From contig NZ_CP110615.1 of the NCBI RefSeq assembly GCF_026153295.1, positions 310,001-374,000 of the forward strand: a DNA stretch of 64,000 nucleotides, written 5' to 3'. Source of the stretch: Rhodococcus antarcticus. GTDB taxonomy: Bacteria; Actinomycetota; Actinomycetes; Mycobacteriales; Mycobacteriaceae. The first letter of the stretch is position 1, and every line of letters starts with the position of its first letter. Below, piece after piece: positions 52,240 to 61,672 of the stretch. Both the position numbers and the translations under genes were made by a program. A model generated the notes under the pieces. The model made no database searches. It worked only from the letters and a program-made list of their open reading frames with translations, and was not told the DNA's origin.

Positions 52240-52608
52240 TCAGCGGGGATCACGGCGCAAGGGGTGCTCGACCGGGACCTCGACGACGACGATGCGCACA
52301 CCGTCCGGGTCGTGGAGCCACAGCTCGAGCAGGCCCCACGGCTCCCGACGCGGCTCCCGGTCGAGCACCACCCCGGCCGCCCTCAGCTCCGCGGCGGTGG
52401 CGGTGAGGTCGCGCACCTGCAGCCACAGCGTGGCCGTCGACGGGCCGCCCCCCCTGCCGGATACCTCGAGCTGCCCCTGGCCGAGGAAGAACACGGTGCC
52501 GCCGGGGAACTCCCGCGCCACGGCCAGGCCGAGGGTGTCGCGGTAGAACGCCGTCGTCATCTCCCGGTCGGCCGGTCGCAGCAGCACGCGGCCCGCGAGC
52601 ACCTCCAC
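52240..52608 (-). CDS. VOC (glyoxalase/bleomycin resistance) family protein
   Basis: A 122-residue single VOC module in two beta-alpha-beta units: RVLLRPADREMTTAFYRDTLGLAVAREFPGGTVFFLGQGQLEV, and LWLQVRDLTATAAELRAAGV followed by WGLLELWLHDPDGVRIVVVEVP (metal-site Glu). Function unknown; such proteins bind or turn over small molecules. The GTG start at 52608 has GGAGAGGGG about nine bases upstream. It lies downstream of menB on the same strand, 90 bp away, and converges on the fic gene. Confidence 0.83.
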   Translation of the reverse strand: MEVLAGRVLLRPADREMTTAFYRDTLGLAVAREFPGGTVFFLGQGQLEVSGRGGGPSTATLWLQVRDLTATAAELRAAGVVLDREPRREPWGLLELWLHDPDGVRIVVVEVPVEHPLRRDPR

Positions 52609-52698
52609 GTCGCACCCCTCTCCGAGATCTTCGCCCTCTTCGCTGCTCTTGGAGTCCCCGGCCGGCCGCGCAGCCCGAGCGGCAGGCGGCCCGGCGCG

Positions 52699-53607
52699 TC
52701 AGAAGTAGCGCGGGTACGGGCTCCAGTCGGGCGCACGCTTCTCCAGGAACGCGTCCCGGCCCTCCACGGCCTCGTCGGTCATGTACGCCATCCGGGTGGC
52801 CTCGCCCGCGAACAGCTGCTGACCGACGAGCCCGTCGTCGGCGAGGTTGAACGCGTACTTCAGCATCCGCTGCGCCTGCGGTGACTTCCCGTTGATCTCC
52901 GATCCCCACTGGATCGCCGTCGCCTCGAGCTCGGCGTGGTCGACCACCTCGTTCACCGCGCCCATGCGGTGCATCTGCTCGGCGGAGTACGTGCGGCCCA
53001 GGTGGAAGATCTCCCGGGCGAACTTCTGGCCCACGAGCTTGGCCAGGTAGGCGCTGCCGTAGCCGCCGTCGAAGCTGCCCACGTCGGCATCGGTCTGCTT
53101 GAACCGGGCGTGCTCCCGGCTGGCCAGGGTGAGGTCGCACACCACGTGCAGGCTGTGACCGCCCCCGGCCGCCCAGCCGTTCACCACCGCGATGACGACC
53201 TTGGGCATGAAGCGGATGAGGCGCTGCACCTCCAGGATGTGCAGCCGTCCGGCCCGCGCGGGGTCCACGGTCTCGGCGGTGTCCCCGTCCGCGTACTGGT
53301 AGCCGCTGCGGCCGCGGATGCGCTGGTCGCCGCCGGAGCAGAAGCTCCAGACCCCGTCCTTGGGGGCAGGCCCGTTGCCGGTGAGCAGCACGGTGCCCAC
53401 GTCGGAGGTCATCCGCGCGTGGTCCAGGGCGCGGTACAGCTCGTCGACGGTGCCGGGGCGGAAGGCGTTGCGCACCTCGGGCCGGTCGAAGGCCACCCGC
53501 ACGGTGCCGTCGGTGACGTGCCGGTGGTAGGTGATGTCCACCAGGTCGTCGAAGCCGGGGACGGCCTGCCACACGGTCGGGTCGAAGGGCGAGGGTTCGG
53601 GGGTCAC
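52699..53607 (-). CDS. menB: 1,4-dihydroxy-2-naphthoyl-CoA synthase MenB
   Basis: Closes the second ring of menaquinone by Dieckmann-type condensation of o-succinylbenzoyl-CoA. The 302-residue crotonase-fold protein has WSFCSGGDQRIRGRSGYQY, VIAVVNGWAAGGGHSLHVVCDLTLAS (oxyanion hole), QTDADVGSFDGGYGSAYLAKLVG (catalytic Asp and Ser region) and ends APDWSPYPRYF, typical of MenB. TACGAT ends six bases before the GTG at 53607, so the transcript is probably leaderless. It is divergent from menC with only 15 bp between the starts. Confidence 0.95.
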   Translation of the reverse strand: MTPEPSPFDPTVWQAVPGFDDLVDITYHRHVTDGTVRVAFDRPEVRNAFRPGTVDELYRALDHARMTSDVGTVLLTGNGPAPKDGVWSFCSGGDQRIRGRSGYQYADGDTAETVDPARAGRLHILEVQRLIRFMPKVVIAVVNGWAAGGGHSLHVVCDLTLASREHARFKQTDADVGSFDGGYGSAYLAKLVGQKFAREIFHLGRTYSAEQMHRMGAVNEVVDHAELEATAIQWGSEINGKSPQAQRMLKYAFNLADDGLVGQQLFAGEATRMAYMTDEAVEGRDAFLEKRAPDWSPYPRYF

Positions 53608-53622
53608 GGCAGGATCGTAGGT

Positions 53623-54633
53623 GTGGACCTGCCCGAGCTGCCCGACCTCGCCTCGGTGCTCGCCGACCTGCACGTGGTGGCACTGCCGCTGCGCACGCGG
53701 TTCCGGGGCATCGACGTGCGCGAGGTGGCGCTCGTGCGGGGGCCGGCCGGCTGGGGCGAGTTCGCGCCGTTCACCGAGTACGACGACGCCGAGTCGGCCC
53801 CGTGGCTCGCGGCGGGGCTGGAGGCTGCGTGGTGGGGCTTCCCGGCCGCGCTGCGCGACCACGTCGCCGTGAACGCCACCGTTCCCGCCGTGCGGCCCGA
53901 GCAGGTGGCGGCGGTGCTGGACCAGTTCCCCGGGTGCACGGTCGCCAAGGTCAAGGTGGCCGACGGCCCGCTGGCCGACGACCTCGCGCGGGTGGCGGCG
54001 GTGCGGGCGGCGGGGCTCGGGGTGCGGGTGGACGCCAACGGGCTGTGGAGCGTGGACGAGGCGACGGCTGCTCTGCGTGCACTCGCGGAGCAGGGACCGC
54101 TGGAGTACGCGGAGCAGCCCTGCGCGTCGGTCGAGGAGCTCGCCGCCGTCCGGGCCGCCGGCACCGGCGTGCGGATCGCGGCGGACGAGAGCATCCGCAA
54201 GGCGTCGGACCCGCTGCGCGTGGTGCGGGCCGGGGCGGCCGACGTGGCCGTGCTCAAGGTGCCGCCGCTGGGAGGGGTGCGCCGGGTGCTCTCCCTGGCC
54301 GCGGAGCTGGACACCCTCGGGGTGCCGGTGGTGATCTCCAGCGGGCTGGACTCCGCCGTCGGCATGGCCGCCGGGCTCGCGGCGGCTGCGGCGGTGCCCG
54401 GGGAGGCGCTCGCGTGCGGGTTGGCCACCGGCGGGTTGCTGGCCGCGGACGTCACCGCGGACGTGCGGCCGGTCGGCGGGGTGCTGGCCGTCGGCGCGGT
54501 GGTGCCGGAGCAGGAGCGGCTGACGGCGCTGGCGGCCCCGGCGGACCGGCGGGCGTGGTGGGAGCAGCGGCTGCGCCGGGCGCACGCGCTGCTCGCCGCG
54601 GGGCACCCGTCCTGGCCGCCGCCGGGGGGCTGA
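53623..54633 (+). CDS. menC: o-Succinylbenzoate synthase MenC
   Basis: Dehydrates SHCHC to o-succinylbenzoate. The 336-residue enolase-superfamily protein shows the catalytic Lys pair in VAKVKVAD, metal ligands in RVDANGLWS, YAEQPC and AADESI, and the second Lys in VAVLKVPPLGG. It is the short actinobacterial type. The GTG at 53623 is the first start compatible with the divergent menB promoter. Downstream, 10-bp repeats and a terminator separate it from the convergent tricorn protease gene. Confidence 0.92.
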   Translation: MDLPELPDLASVLADLHVVALPLRTRFRGIDVREVALVRGPAGWGEFAPFTEYDDAESAPWLAAGLEAAWWGFPAALRDHVAVNATVPAVRPEQVAAVLDQFPGCTVAKVKVADGPLADDLARVAAVRAAGLGVRVDANGLWSVDEATAALRALAEQGPLEYAEQPCASVEELAAVRAAGTGVRIAADESIRKASDPLRVVRAGAADVAVLKVPPLGGVRRVLSLAAELDTLGVPVVISSGLDSAVGMAAGLAAAAAVPGEALACGLATGGLLAADVTADVRPVGGVLAVGAVVPEQERLTALAAPADRRAWWEQRLRRAHALLAAGHPSWPPPGG

Positions 54634-54640
54634 GTGCGCG

Positions 54641-54670
54641 CGACGCCGCGCGACGCCGCGCGACGCCGCG
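54641..54670. repeat. Three tandem copies of a 10-bp repeat
   Basis: CGACGCCGCG is repeated three times without change just after the menC stop, and a partial fourth copy follows. No function is evident. Confidence 0.85.
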
Positions 54671-54761
54671 CGACCCGACGGCGTTGTCGGGTTTGCGGGG
54701 GCGGCCCCGGTGGTGCCGCGCGACCAGGACGTCACCCCGACAGCTGACCCCGCGCACGTCG

Positions 54762-54786
54762 AGCAGTGGTTCCCCTGACCACTGCT
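54762..54786. terminator. Hairpin terminator between menC and tricorn protease gene
   Basis: AGCAGTGGT (54762-54770) pairs perfectly with ACCACTGCT (54778-54786) around a 7-base loop, in the gap between the two convergent genes. Confidence 0.6.
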
Positions 54787-54799
54787 GCCTGCGGGGCCG

Positions 54800-57700
54800 T
54801 CACGGGCGGGGCGGCAGCACCCCGGGGGCGGTGGAGGCGTGGTCGTCGGTCGTCGGCGCCACGGCGGCGGGGCTGCGCTCCAGCTCGGCCAGCACCAGCT
54901 CGAGGGCCGTGTCCAGCTGCGGGTCGAGCCCCGCGGCCCACGCCTGCGGCGGCACCGGCACCTCCACGTCGGGGTCCACGCCGTGGTTCTCCACCGACCA
55001 CCCGCGGTTGACGATCCACGTGGCGTAGCGCGGCTGCGTCACCGCGGTGCCGTCGACCAGCCGGAACTTCCCGTCGATGCCGACCACCCCGCCCCAGCTG
55101 CGCATCCCCACGACGGGTCCCAGGCCGCGCTCCTGGATCATCGCGGTGACGATGTCGCCGTCGGAGCCCGCGTTCTCGTCGGTGATGGTGACCATGGGAC
55201 CGCGGCGGACGTCGTCGGGGTAGGTGCCGGCCCGCTTGCCCCGCGGCACGCTCCACCCGGTGAGCCGGCGGGCGAGCTTCTCCACCACCAGCTGCGAGGT
55301 GTGCCCGCCGCCGTTGCTGCGCACGTCCAGCAGCACCGCGTCGGCGGAGATCTGGGTGTGCAGGTCGCGGTGCAGCTGGGCCCAGCCGCCGCCCATCATG
55401 TCCGGCACGTGCAGGTAGCCCACCCGGCCGCCGGTGGCGGCGTGCACCACGGCGCGGCGCTCGGCCACCCAGTCGAAGTAGCGCAGCGGCGCCTCCTCAC
55501 CCACGGGCACCACCACCACGGTGCGCTCGGCGCCGTCCGCGGCGCGCAGCCGCAGCTCGACGGGCGTGCCGGCGGTGCCGACGAGCAGCGGGCCGGGACC
55601 CTGGACGGCGTCGACGCCACGTCCGTCCACGGCGACGACGGCGCAGCCCTGCACCGCTCCGACCCCGGGGGCGCGCAGCGGCGAGCGCCCGGTGGCCGCG
55701 GACGGCTCGCCGGGCAGCACCCTGGCGATGCGCCAGAGACCGTCCGCGCCGAGATCGAGGTCCACCCCGAGGTGCCCGAGCCGGTGGGCGGCCGTGGCGG
55801 GGCGCTCCGGCGGGGTCTCGTACGCGTGCGAGGTGCCCAGCTCGCCCTGGACCTCCCAGATCAGGTCGGAGAGGTCGTCCCGGGTGGCCAGGCGCTCCAC
55901 CAGGGGGCGGTAGCGGTCCAGCACGTCGGGCCAGTCGTTGCCCGCCATGTCGGCCACCCAGAAGTGGTCGCGCATCAGCCGCCAGGCCTCGTCGAGCATC
56001 TGGTGCCACTCGTCGGTCGGTCGGACCAGCACGCGCAGCCGGCCCAGGTCGACGTCCACGGCGGCGGCCGGGTCGCCCTTCTCGGCGTCGGCGGAAGCCT
56101 TGCGACCGGCTGGCACCGAGCGCAGCGACTCGCCGTCGCGCACCACGAGCCGGGTGCCGTCGCCGCTCGCCCGGACGTCGTCCACGCCCTCGGCCAGCAC
56201 TGTGGTGACGCCGGTGGCGAGGGTCAGCCGCTCCAGCGTCGGACGGGGCGCCTCGGCCGACGGGGTGGCGCGGGCGTCGCCGAGGACGCCGTGCACCCCC
56301 TCGCGCAGCCACACCAGCCCGCCCTCGACGGCGCGCAGCCCGGAGTACCGGCCGGCGGGGACGGGGACGGCCACGGCGCGGTCGGTGAGCCCCTCGACGT
56401 CCACGACCACGGCGGGGGGCCCGTCGTCGGGACCCGTCTGCGGTGCCGGCCCACGACCGGCGGCGGAGGGCGCGAACGGCGACGGGGTGGCCGCGGCGAG
56501 CGCCAGCAGCTGGGGCCGGGTGCCGGCGGGGAACCCCAGGTCGAAGACGTGCTCGTCGTAGACGGGGTCGAAGGTCCGGGTGGAGAGGAACGCCAGGTGC
56601 TTGCCGTCCAGGGTGAACACGGGCTCGGTGTCGGCGAAGCGCAGCGGCGAGGCGTCGTGCACCACGCCGTCGGCCGGCCGCGCGAGCCTGATCTGGCTCA
56701 GGTCGTGCCGGTCGGGGTGCGACCACGCCAGCCACGCCGAGTCCGGGGAGAACACCAGGTCCTCGACGGTCCCGTCCCGGGTGGACGCCAGCTCCCGGAC
56801 CGCACCGTCGGCGGGGGCCACGAGCAGCAGGCGCCCGTCGTGGGTGCCCACCGCGAGGCTCGAGCCGTCCGGGGCGGCGGCGAGCCCCACCACCCGGCCG
56901 AGCTCGCCGGCGGCCAGGGTGCGCCGGGTGGTGCCGTCGGCGTCGCTGACCACGAGACCGTCCTCGCCGGTGGCGTCGTCCACCCACACCACCTCCGGGC
57001 CCAGCAGGCGGGGCAGCCGGGCCCGCACGCCGGAGCCGGCGGCCAGGGTGCGCACCGGGCCGTCCGCGTGGGTCACCCACTGGATGCTGCCGCGCACCTC
57101 CACCGCGCTCGCCCGGCCATCGGCGGCCACGGCGACCTCACCGAGGTGCTTGCCCGCGGCCACCGGCGCGGCGGTGCGGGCCGAGCGCGGGCCGCCGGTG
57201 CGGAGGTCCAGGCGGTGCGGCTGCGAGTCGGCGTCGAGACCGTCGAGCACCCACAGCTCCCCGGCCACGGCGTAGACCACCCGGGCGCCGTCGGTGCTGG
57301 CGTGCCGGGCGTAGAAGTCCGCGTGGTCGGTGTGCCGGCGCAGGTCGGCGCCGTCGGGGGTCACCGAGTAGACGTTGCCCACGCCCTCGTGGTCGGAGAG
57401 GAACGCGACCCGTCCGGCCACCCACATGGGCGCGGTGAGCTGGGCGGTGAGCTCGGGCAGCAGGCGGGTGAACTCCCCACCTCCGGTGGCGTCCACCCAG
57501 AGCCGTCCGGCCGTGCCGCCGCGGTAGCGCTTCCACATGCCCGGGTCGCGCCGTCGCCCGCCGAAACCGGTGCCGAGCACGGTCGCCCCGTCGGCAGCCA
57601 CGTCCAGCGCGGTGACCGGCCCGTGCGGCAGGCGCACCGACGCACCGCCGTCCAGGGGGACCGAGCGCGCCCACGTCTTGTTGCGGAAGGGCTCCCGCCA

Positions 57701-58036
57701 GGCGGTGGCCACGTGCACGTGCGTGGCGTCGGCCCAGCCGAGCACCCGTGCGCCCGCGTCGCCCCACCACGTGGTGCGCACGCTCTCGCCGCCCCCCGCC
57801 GGGACGACGTGCAGCTCCGGAGCCCCGTCGCGCTGGCTCAGGTGCGCCAGGTGCGTGCCGTCCGGGGAGAAGCGCAGGTCCTTGGTGGGCGCGGCGTCGG
57901 CGGTGACCTGCCACGCGCGACCCCCGGCCACAGGTGCGAGCCAGACGTCGTCGTGGGCGAGGAACCCGACGAGGTCGCCGTGCAGCGTGGGGTGGTGCAG
58001 GTAGGAGTCGTTCGCAGGGCTCAGCACATTGGTCAC
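54800..58036 (-). CDS. Tricorn-type S41 protease
   Basis: A 1078-residue protein: two TolB/WD-like beta-propellers (about residues 1-300 and 310-640) with repeats such as DLRFSPDGTHLAHLS and DLVFSPDSAWLAW, a helical C1 domain with His737 (GTSHAYETPP), a PDZ domain (about 760-850) and the S41 catalytic domain with Ser958 (DENAGSDGDIV). This is the complete order and length of archaeal and actinobacterial tricorn protease, which degrades oligopeptides in the cytoplasm. No signal peptide is seen. The start is uncertain between GTG 58036 and GTG 58027. Confidence 0.93.
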   Translation of the reverse strand: MTNVLSPANDSYLHHPTLHGDLVGFLAHDDVWLAPVAGGRAWQVTADAAPTKDLRFSPDGTHLAHLSQRDGAPELHVVPAGGGESVRTTWWGDAGARVLGWADATHVHVATAWREPFRNKTWARSVPLDGGASVRLPHGPVTALDVAADGATVLGTGFGGRRRDPGMWKRYRGGTAGRLWVDATGGGEFTRLLPELTAQLTAPMWVAGRVAFLSDHEGVGNVYSVTPDGADLRRHTDHADFYARHASTDGARVVYAVAGELWVLDGLDADSQPHRLDLRTGGPRSARTAAPVAAGKHLGEVAVAADGRASAVEVRGSIQWVTHADGPVRTLAAGSGVRARLPRLLGPEVVWVDDATGEDGLVVSDADGTTRRTLAAGELGRVVGLAAAPDGSSLAVGTHDGRLLLVAPADGAVRELASTRDGTVEDLVFSPDSAWLAWSHPDRHDLSQIRLARPADGVVHDASPLRFADTEPVFTLDGKHLAFLSTRTFDPVYDEHVFDLGFPAGTRPQLLALAAATPSPFAPSAAGRGPAPQTGPDDGPPAVVVDVEGLTDRAVAVPVPAGRYSGLRAVEGGLVWLREGVHGVLGDARATPSAEAPRPTLERLTLATGVTTVLAEGVDDVRASGDGTRLVVRDGESLRSVPAGRKASADAEKGDPAAAVDVDLGRLRVLVRPTDEWHQMLDEAWRLMRDHFWVADMAGNDWPDVLDRYRPLVERLATRDDLSDLIWEVQGELGTSHAYETPPERPATAAHRLGHLGVDLDLGADGLWRIARVLPGEPSAATGRSPLRAPGVGAVQGCAVVAVDGRGVDAVQGPGPLLVGTAGTPVELRLRAADGAERTVVVVPVGEEAPLRYFDWVAERRAVVHAATGGRVGYLHVPDMMGGGWAQLHRDLHTQISADAVLLDVRSNGGGHTSQLVVEKLARRLTGWSVPRGKRAGTYPDDVRRGPMVTITDENAGSDGDIVTAMIQERGLGPVVGMRSWGGVVGIDGKFRLVDGTAVTQPRYATWIVNRGWSVENHGVDPDVEVPVPPQAWAAGLDPQLDTALELVLAELERSPAAVAPTTDDHASTAPGVLPPRP

Positions 58037-58088
58037 CCTAGACACGACCGGGTGGTCCGGGCGGCGGTGGCCGATCGGGACGCAGGGG

Positions 58089-58721
58089 TCAACCCTGCTG
58101 GTAGTGCCCCGGCCACTCGGACGCACGGATGCGGGTGATCTCCCGGGTGGGCGGGGTGGTGCCCCACTCGTCGCGGCCCAGCCGGCTCAGGGGGAGGAGC
58201 CTGCCGATGTCGGCGAGCCCGTCCTCGCCCAGCACCGCCGTGTCCACGGCGGCGTGCACGACGTCCCCGAGCACGACGAAGCTGTTGCCGATCTCGATCA
58301 CCTGGCGCAACCGGCACTCCAGCGCCACGGGCGAGGCGGCCACCCGGGGAGGGGCCACCCGCAGGCTCGGCTCGCGCTCCAGGCCCACGGCGTCGAACTC
58401 GCTCGTCCCGGGGTCGAAGTCGGTGCCCGTGGCGTTGACCTGCTCGAACAACGACTCGGTGGTGAGGCAGACGACGAACTCGCCGGTGGCCTCGACGTTG
58501 TTCAGGCTGTCCTTGCGACCCACGGAGGTGAACTGCACGACGGGCGGGCTCACGGCCGCGACGGTGAAGAAGCTGTGCGGTGCGAGGTTGTCCACCCCCG
58601 CCGCGGAGCGCGAGGACACCCAGGCGATGGGCCGCGGCACGATCACCGACGTCATGAGCCGGTAGAAGCGGCCGTGACCGAGGTCGTCGGGGTCGAAGTC
58701 GGTCCGAGCGGTGAGGGTCAC
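58089..58721 (-). CDS. Flavin reductase family protein
   Basis: A 210-residue FMN-binding split-barrel protein: RFYRLMTSVIVPRPIAWVSSRSAAGVDNLAPHSFFTVAAVSPPVVQF is the flavin-reductase-like (DIM6/NTAB) signature, followed by TGEFVVCLTTESL and VLGDVVHAAVD. It would bind FMN and reduce it with NAD(P)H or act as a partner of a monooxygenase; no partner gene adjoins it. GTG 58721 is chosen because it leaves a normal 46-bp gap to the divergent menD. Confidence 0.85.
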   Translation of the reverse strand: MTLTARTDFDPDDLGHGRFYRLMTSVIVPRPIAWVSSRSAAGVDNLAPHSFFTVAAVSPPVVQFTSVGRKDSLNNVEATGEFVVCLTTESLFEQVNATGTDFDPGTSEFDAVGLEREPSLRVAPPRVAASPVALECRLRQVIEIGNSFVVLGDVVHAAVDTAVLGEDGLADIGRLLPLSRLGRDEWGTTPPTREITRIRASEWPGHYQQG

Positions 58722-58767
58722 GAGCGCCGAGACTGCCACCCGCTGCGGGCCCTGGCACGCTGGGCGG

Positions 58768-60372
58768 GTGAGCGAGACACCGGTGAACCGCTCGACCGCG
58801 CTGGCCCGCGTCCTGGTCGACGAGCTGGTCCGCGGCGGGGTGCGCGAGGCCGTGCTCTGCCCCGGCAGCCGCAACGCCCCCCTGTCCTACGCCCTGCACG
58901 CGGCGGACGCCGCCGGGGCGCTGCGGCTGCACGTGCGGGTGGACGAGCGCTCCGCCGGCTTCCTGGCCCTCGGGCTGGCCCTGGCCAGCGGTGCTCCCGT
59001 GCCCGTGGTGACCACCTCCGGCACCGCCGTGGCGAACCTGCACCCGGCCGTCCTGGAGGCCTCCCACGCAGGGGTGCCGCTGCTCGTGCTGTCGGCCGAC
59101 CGGCCCGGCGAGCTGCTGGGGTCCGGGGCGAACCAGACGGTGGACCAGCGCGGCCTGTTCGGGGGTGCGGTGCGCGAGGCCGTGGTGCTCGGCGGGGACG
59201 TCCCGGCCCGGTGGCGGGCTGCGGTGGGCCGGGTGCTCGCCGCGGCCACCGGAGCACGGACGGGTCACCCCGGTCCCGTCCAGCTGGACGTGCCCCTCGC
59301 GGAGCCGCTGGTGCCCGACGGTGAGGGGTTCCCGGCCGGGCGGTCCGACGGGGGACCGTGGACCCGGGTGCTGCCGTGCACGGTCGACGCGCCGGTCGAG
59401 CTGGACGTCACGCTGCCGACCCTGGTGGTCGCAGGGGCAGCAGCCCCCGCCGGGCCCTGCCTCCCGACCGTCGCCGAGCCCGGGGCGTCCGCGCCGATGC
59501 TGCCCGTCCACCCCCTGGCGCTGGGTGCGCTGGAGCCGGAGCAGGTGGTCGTGCTCGGCCGGCCCACCCTGCACCGCGAGGTGGCCCGGCTGCTCGGCTC
59601 GGGCGTTCCCGTGCACGTGGTGGGCTCCGGCGCCGGGTGGACGGACGTCGCGGCCACGGCCACCTCCGTGGGCACCCGCCTGGTCACGGTCGGCGCGTCC
59701 CCGCGGGGCTGGGTCGACGTCTGCGCGGCGGCGTCGGCGCGGGCGGTCGCGGCGGTGGACCGGGTGCTCGACGCGGCCGGCGACACCACCGGCCTGCACG
59801 TCGCCAGGGCGGTGTGCCGGTCGCTGGCCGGGGGCGACCTGCTCGTGCTGGGCTCGTCCAACCCCGTGCGCGACGCCGCGCTGACCGGGCTGCCCGCGCC
59901 GGGGGTGCGGGTGCTGTCCAACCGCGGGGTGGCCGGCATCGACGGCACGGTGTCCACCGCGATCGGGGCGGCGCTGGCCCACCCCGCCGGCGCTGCGCCG
60001 GGCCGCGCGCTGGCCCTGCTGGGCGACCTCACGTTCCTGCACGACTCCGGTGGGCTGCTGCTCGGCCCGCACGAGCCGCGACCGGACCTCACGCTCGTGG
60101 TCGCCAACGATGACGGTGGCGGCATCTTCGCCACCCTCGAGCAGGGCGCGCCCGAGCGGGCCGCGGCCTTCGAGCGGGTCTTCGGCACCCCGCACGGCAC
60201 CGACCTCGCCGCGCTGTGCACGGCGCACGGGGTGCCGCACGCGCGGGTCACCGTCGACGAGCTGTCCGCCGCCCTGTCCGCGCAGCAGGGTGGACTCCGC
60301 GTGCTCGAGGTGCGGACCGAGCGCTCCGGGCTGCGCGAGCTGCACGCGCGGTTGCGCGCCGCCACCACCTGA
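58768..60372 (+). CDS. menD: SEPHCHC synthase MenD
   Basis: Thiamine-diphosphate-dependent addition of 2-oxoglutarate to isochorismate, giving SEPHCHC. The 534-residue protein shows EAVLCPGSRNAPLSYAL, LHVRVDERSAGFLALGLAL (catalytic Glu region), VVTTSGTAVANLHPAVLEA, SSNPVRD, LSNRGVAGIDGTVSTAIGAAL and the ThDP motif ALLGDLTFLHDSGGLL ... VVANDDGGGIF. A CACGCT hexamer ends six bases before the GTG. It converges on the isochorismate synthase gene, the enzyme that provides its substrate. Confidence 0.95.
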   Translation: MSETPVNRSTALARVLVDELVRGGVREAVLCPGSRNAPLSYALHAADAAGALRLHVRVDERSAGFLALGLALASGAPVPVVTTSGTAVANLHPAVLEASHAGVPLLVLSADRPGELLGSGANQTVDQRGLFGGAVREAVVLGGDVPARWRAAVGRVLAAATGARTGHPGPVQLDVPLAEPLVPDGEGFPAGRSDGGPWTRVLPCTVDAPVELDVTLPTLVVAGAAAPAGPCLPTVAEPGASAPMLPVHPLALGALEPEQVVVLGRPTLHREVARLLGSGVPVHVVGSGAGWTDVAATATSVGTRLVTVGASPRGWVDVCAAASARAVAAVDRVLDAAGDTTGLHVARAVCRSLAGGDLLVLGSSNPVRDAALTGLPAPGVRVLSNRGVAGIDGTVSTAIGAALAHPAGAAPGRALALLGDLTFLHDSGGLLLGPHEPRPDLTLVVANDDGGGIFATLEQGAPERAAAFERVFGTPHGTDLAALCTAHGVPHARVTVDELSAALSAQQGGLRVLEVRTERSGLRELHARLRAATT

Positions 60373-60423
60373 GCTCGCCCACCCCACCCGCCACCGGCGG
60401 CACCACCCCCGGAGCAGCCGGGC

Positions 60424-61653
60424 TCAGGCCTCCACGCCCTCCAGCGCGTCCCGCACGGGCACGAGCTTGGCGTCGGTCTCGGCGAGCTCGTGGTCGGGGT
60501 CGGAGTCGGCCACGATGCCGCCCCCGGCGAACAGCCGCGCCGTCGCGCCGGCCAGCTCCGCGCTGCGCAGCGCCAGGCCGAGCTCCCCGTCGCCGTGGGC
60601 GTCCACCCAGCCCACCGGTCCGGCGTAGCGCCCACGGTCCATGCCCTCGAGCTCGGCGATCACCCGCACGGCCACCTCGGTCGGGGTACCGCCCACCGCG
60701 GCCGTGGGGTGCAGCGCGGCGGCGACGGTCAGCACCCCCGTGGTCGCGTCGGCCAGGTCGCCGGTCACGGTGGTGGCCAGGTGGGCGACGTTGCGCAGCT
60801 GCAGCACCTCGGTCTCCTGCACCTCGACGCGGGCGCACACCCGCTCCAGCGCGGCGACCAGCGAGGTCAGCGCGTACCGGTGCTCGCCCTGGTCCTTGGT
60901 CGAGGCCCGCAGCTCGGCGGCGAGCTCGGCCTCGGTGACCCCGTCGTGCGGCCACGTGGTGCCGGCGAGGACCCGGGAGGACACCTGCGGGCCGCTGCGG
61001 CGCACGAGCAGCTCGGGGGTCGCGCCCACCATCCCGTCCACCGCGAACGTCCAGCACGAGGGGTAGCGCGCGGCCAGGTGGCTCAGCACGAAGCGTGGGT
61101 CGATGGCGTCGTCGGCCTCAACGACCAGGTCGCGGGCCAGCACCACCTTGTCCAGCTCGCCGGCGCGGATGCGGGTGACGGCCGCCCCCACCGCCGCCCG
61201 CCAGCGCACGGGATCGGCCGAGTACCGCAGCCCCCGGGGTGCACCCACCGGCTCGACGGCGTCGGTCCGCGTCGGTCCGATCTCGGTGACCCACGTGACG
61301 CCGTCGCGGCGGCCGGCCACCACCCGGGGCACCACGAGGACCGACGTGCCCGGTTCGTCGGCGAAGGCGATGGACGTGAAGGCCACGGGACCGGACCCCG
61401 GCAGCCGGACCTCGTCCTCGACGTCCAGCCCTGCGCACAGCCGGTCCCACCAGGCCTGCGCGTCCTCGGCGCGACGCGGACCGGCGGTGACGACGCGCGC
61501 GACCTCGCCCCAGCCGACCAGCCCCTCGCCCTCCCGCACCCAGGAGCACACGTGGTCGGCGGAGGGCAGCAGGTCCAGCAGGTCCCCGTCGTGCTCCACG
61601 CGGCGGCTCCGCGCGAGCAGCTGCTCGACGGGCGCGCGGGTGGCGGTGCTCAT
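60424..61653 (-). CDS. menF: Isochorismate synthase (MenF/EntC family)
   Basis: Converts chorismate to isochorismate, entering the menaquinone path just before MenD. The 409-residue chorismate-binding enzyme has ELDKVVLARDLVVEA, FVLSHLAARYPSCWTFAVDGMVGATPELLVRRSG, RVLAGTTWP, STKDQGEHRYAL, LHPTAAVGGTPTEVA and YAGPVGWVDAHGDGELGLALRSAEL with the metal-binding Glu residues. The location beside menD supports the menaquinone role; a siderophore role is less likely because no siderophore genes are near. TACTCT ends six bases before the ATG (leaderless). Confidence 0.9.
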   Translation of the reverse strand: MSTATRAPVEQLLARSRRVEHDGDLLDLLPSADHVCSWVREGEGLVGWGEVARVVTAGPRRAEDAQAWWDRLCAGLDVEDEVRLPGSGPVAFTSIAFADEPGTSVLVVPRVVAGRRDGVTWVTEIGPTRTDAVEPVGAPRGLRYSADPVRWRAAVGAAVTRIRAGELDKVVLARDLVVEADDAIDPRFVLSHLAARYPSCWTFAVDGMVGATPELLVRRSGPQVSSRVLAGTTWPHDGVTEAELAAELRASTKDQGEHRYALTSLVAALERVCARVEVQETEVLQLRNVAHLATTVTGDLADATTGVLTVAAALHPTAAVGGTPTEVAVRVIAELEGMDRGRYAGPVGWVDAHGDGELGLALRSAELAGATARLFAGGGIVADSDPDHELAETDAKLVPVRDALEGVEA

Positions 61654-61672
61654 CCGTCCAGAGTAGGAGCCG

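Noticed and set aside
54839-58138. Very long open frame (about 1100 codons) on the plus strand opposite the tricorn protease gene
   Set aside because: At this GC content stop codons are rare in antisense frames. The predicted protein is low-complexity (Gly/Ala/Arg/His/Val-rich) without any motif, whereas the minus strand has a full tricorn domain order.
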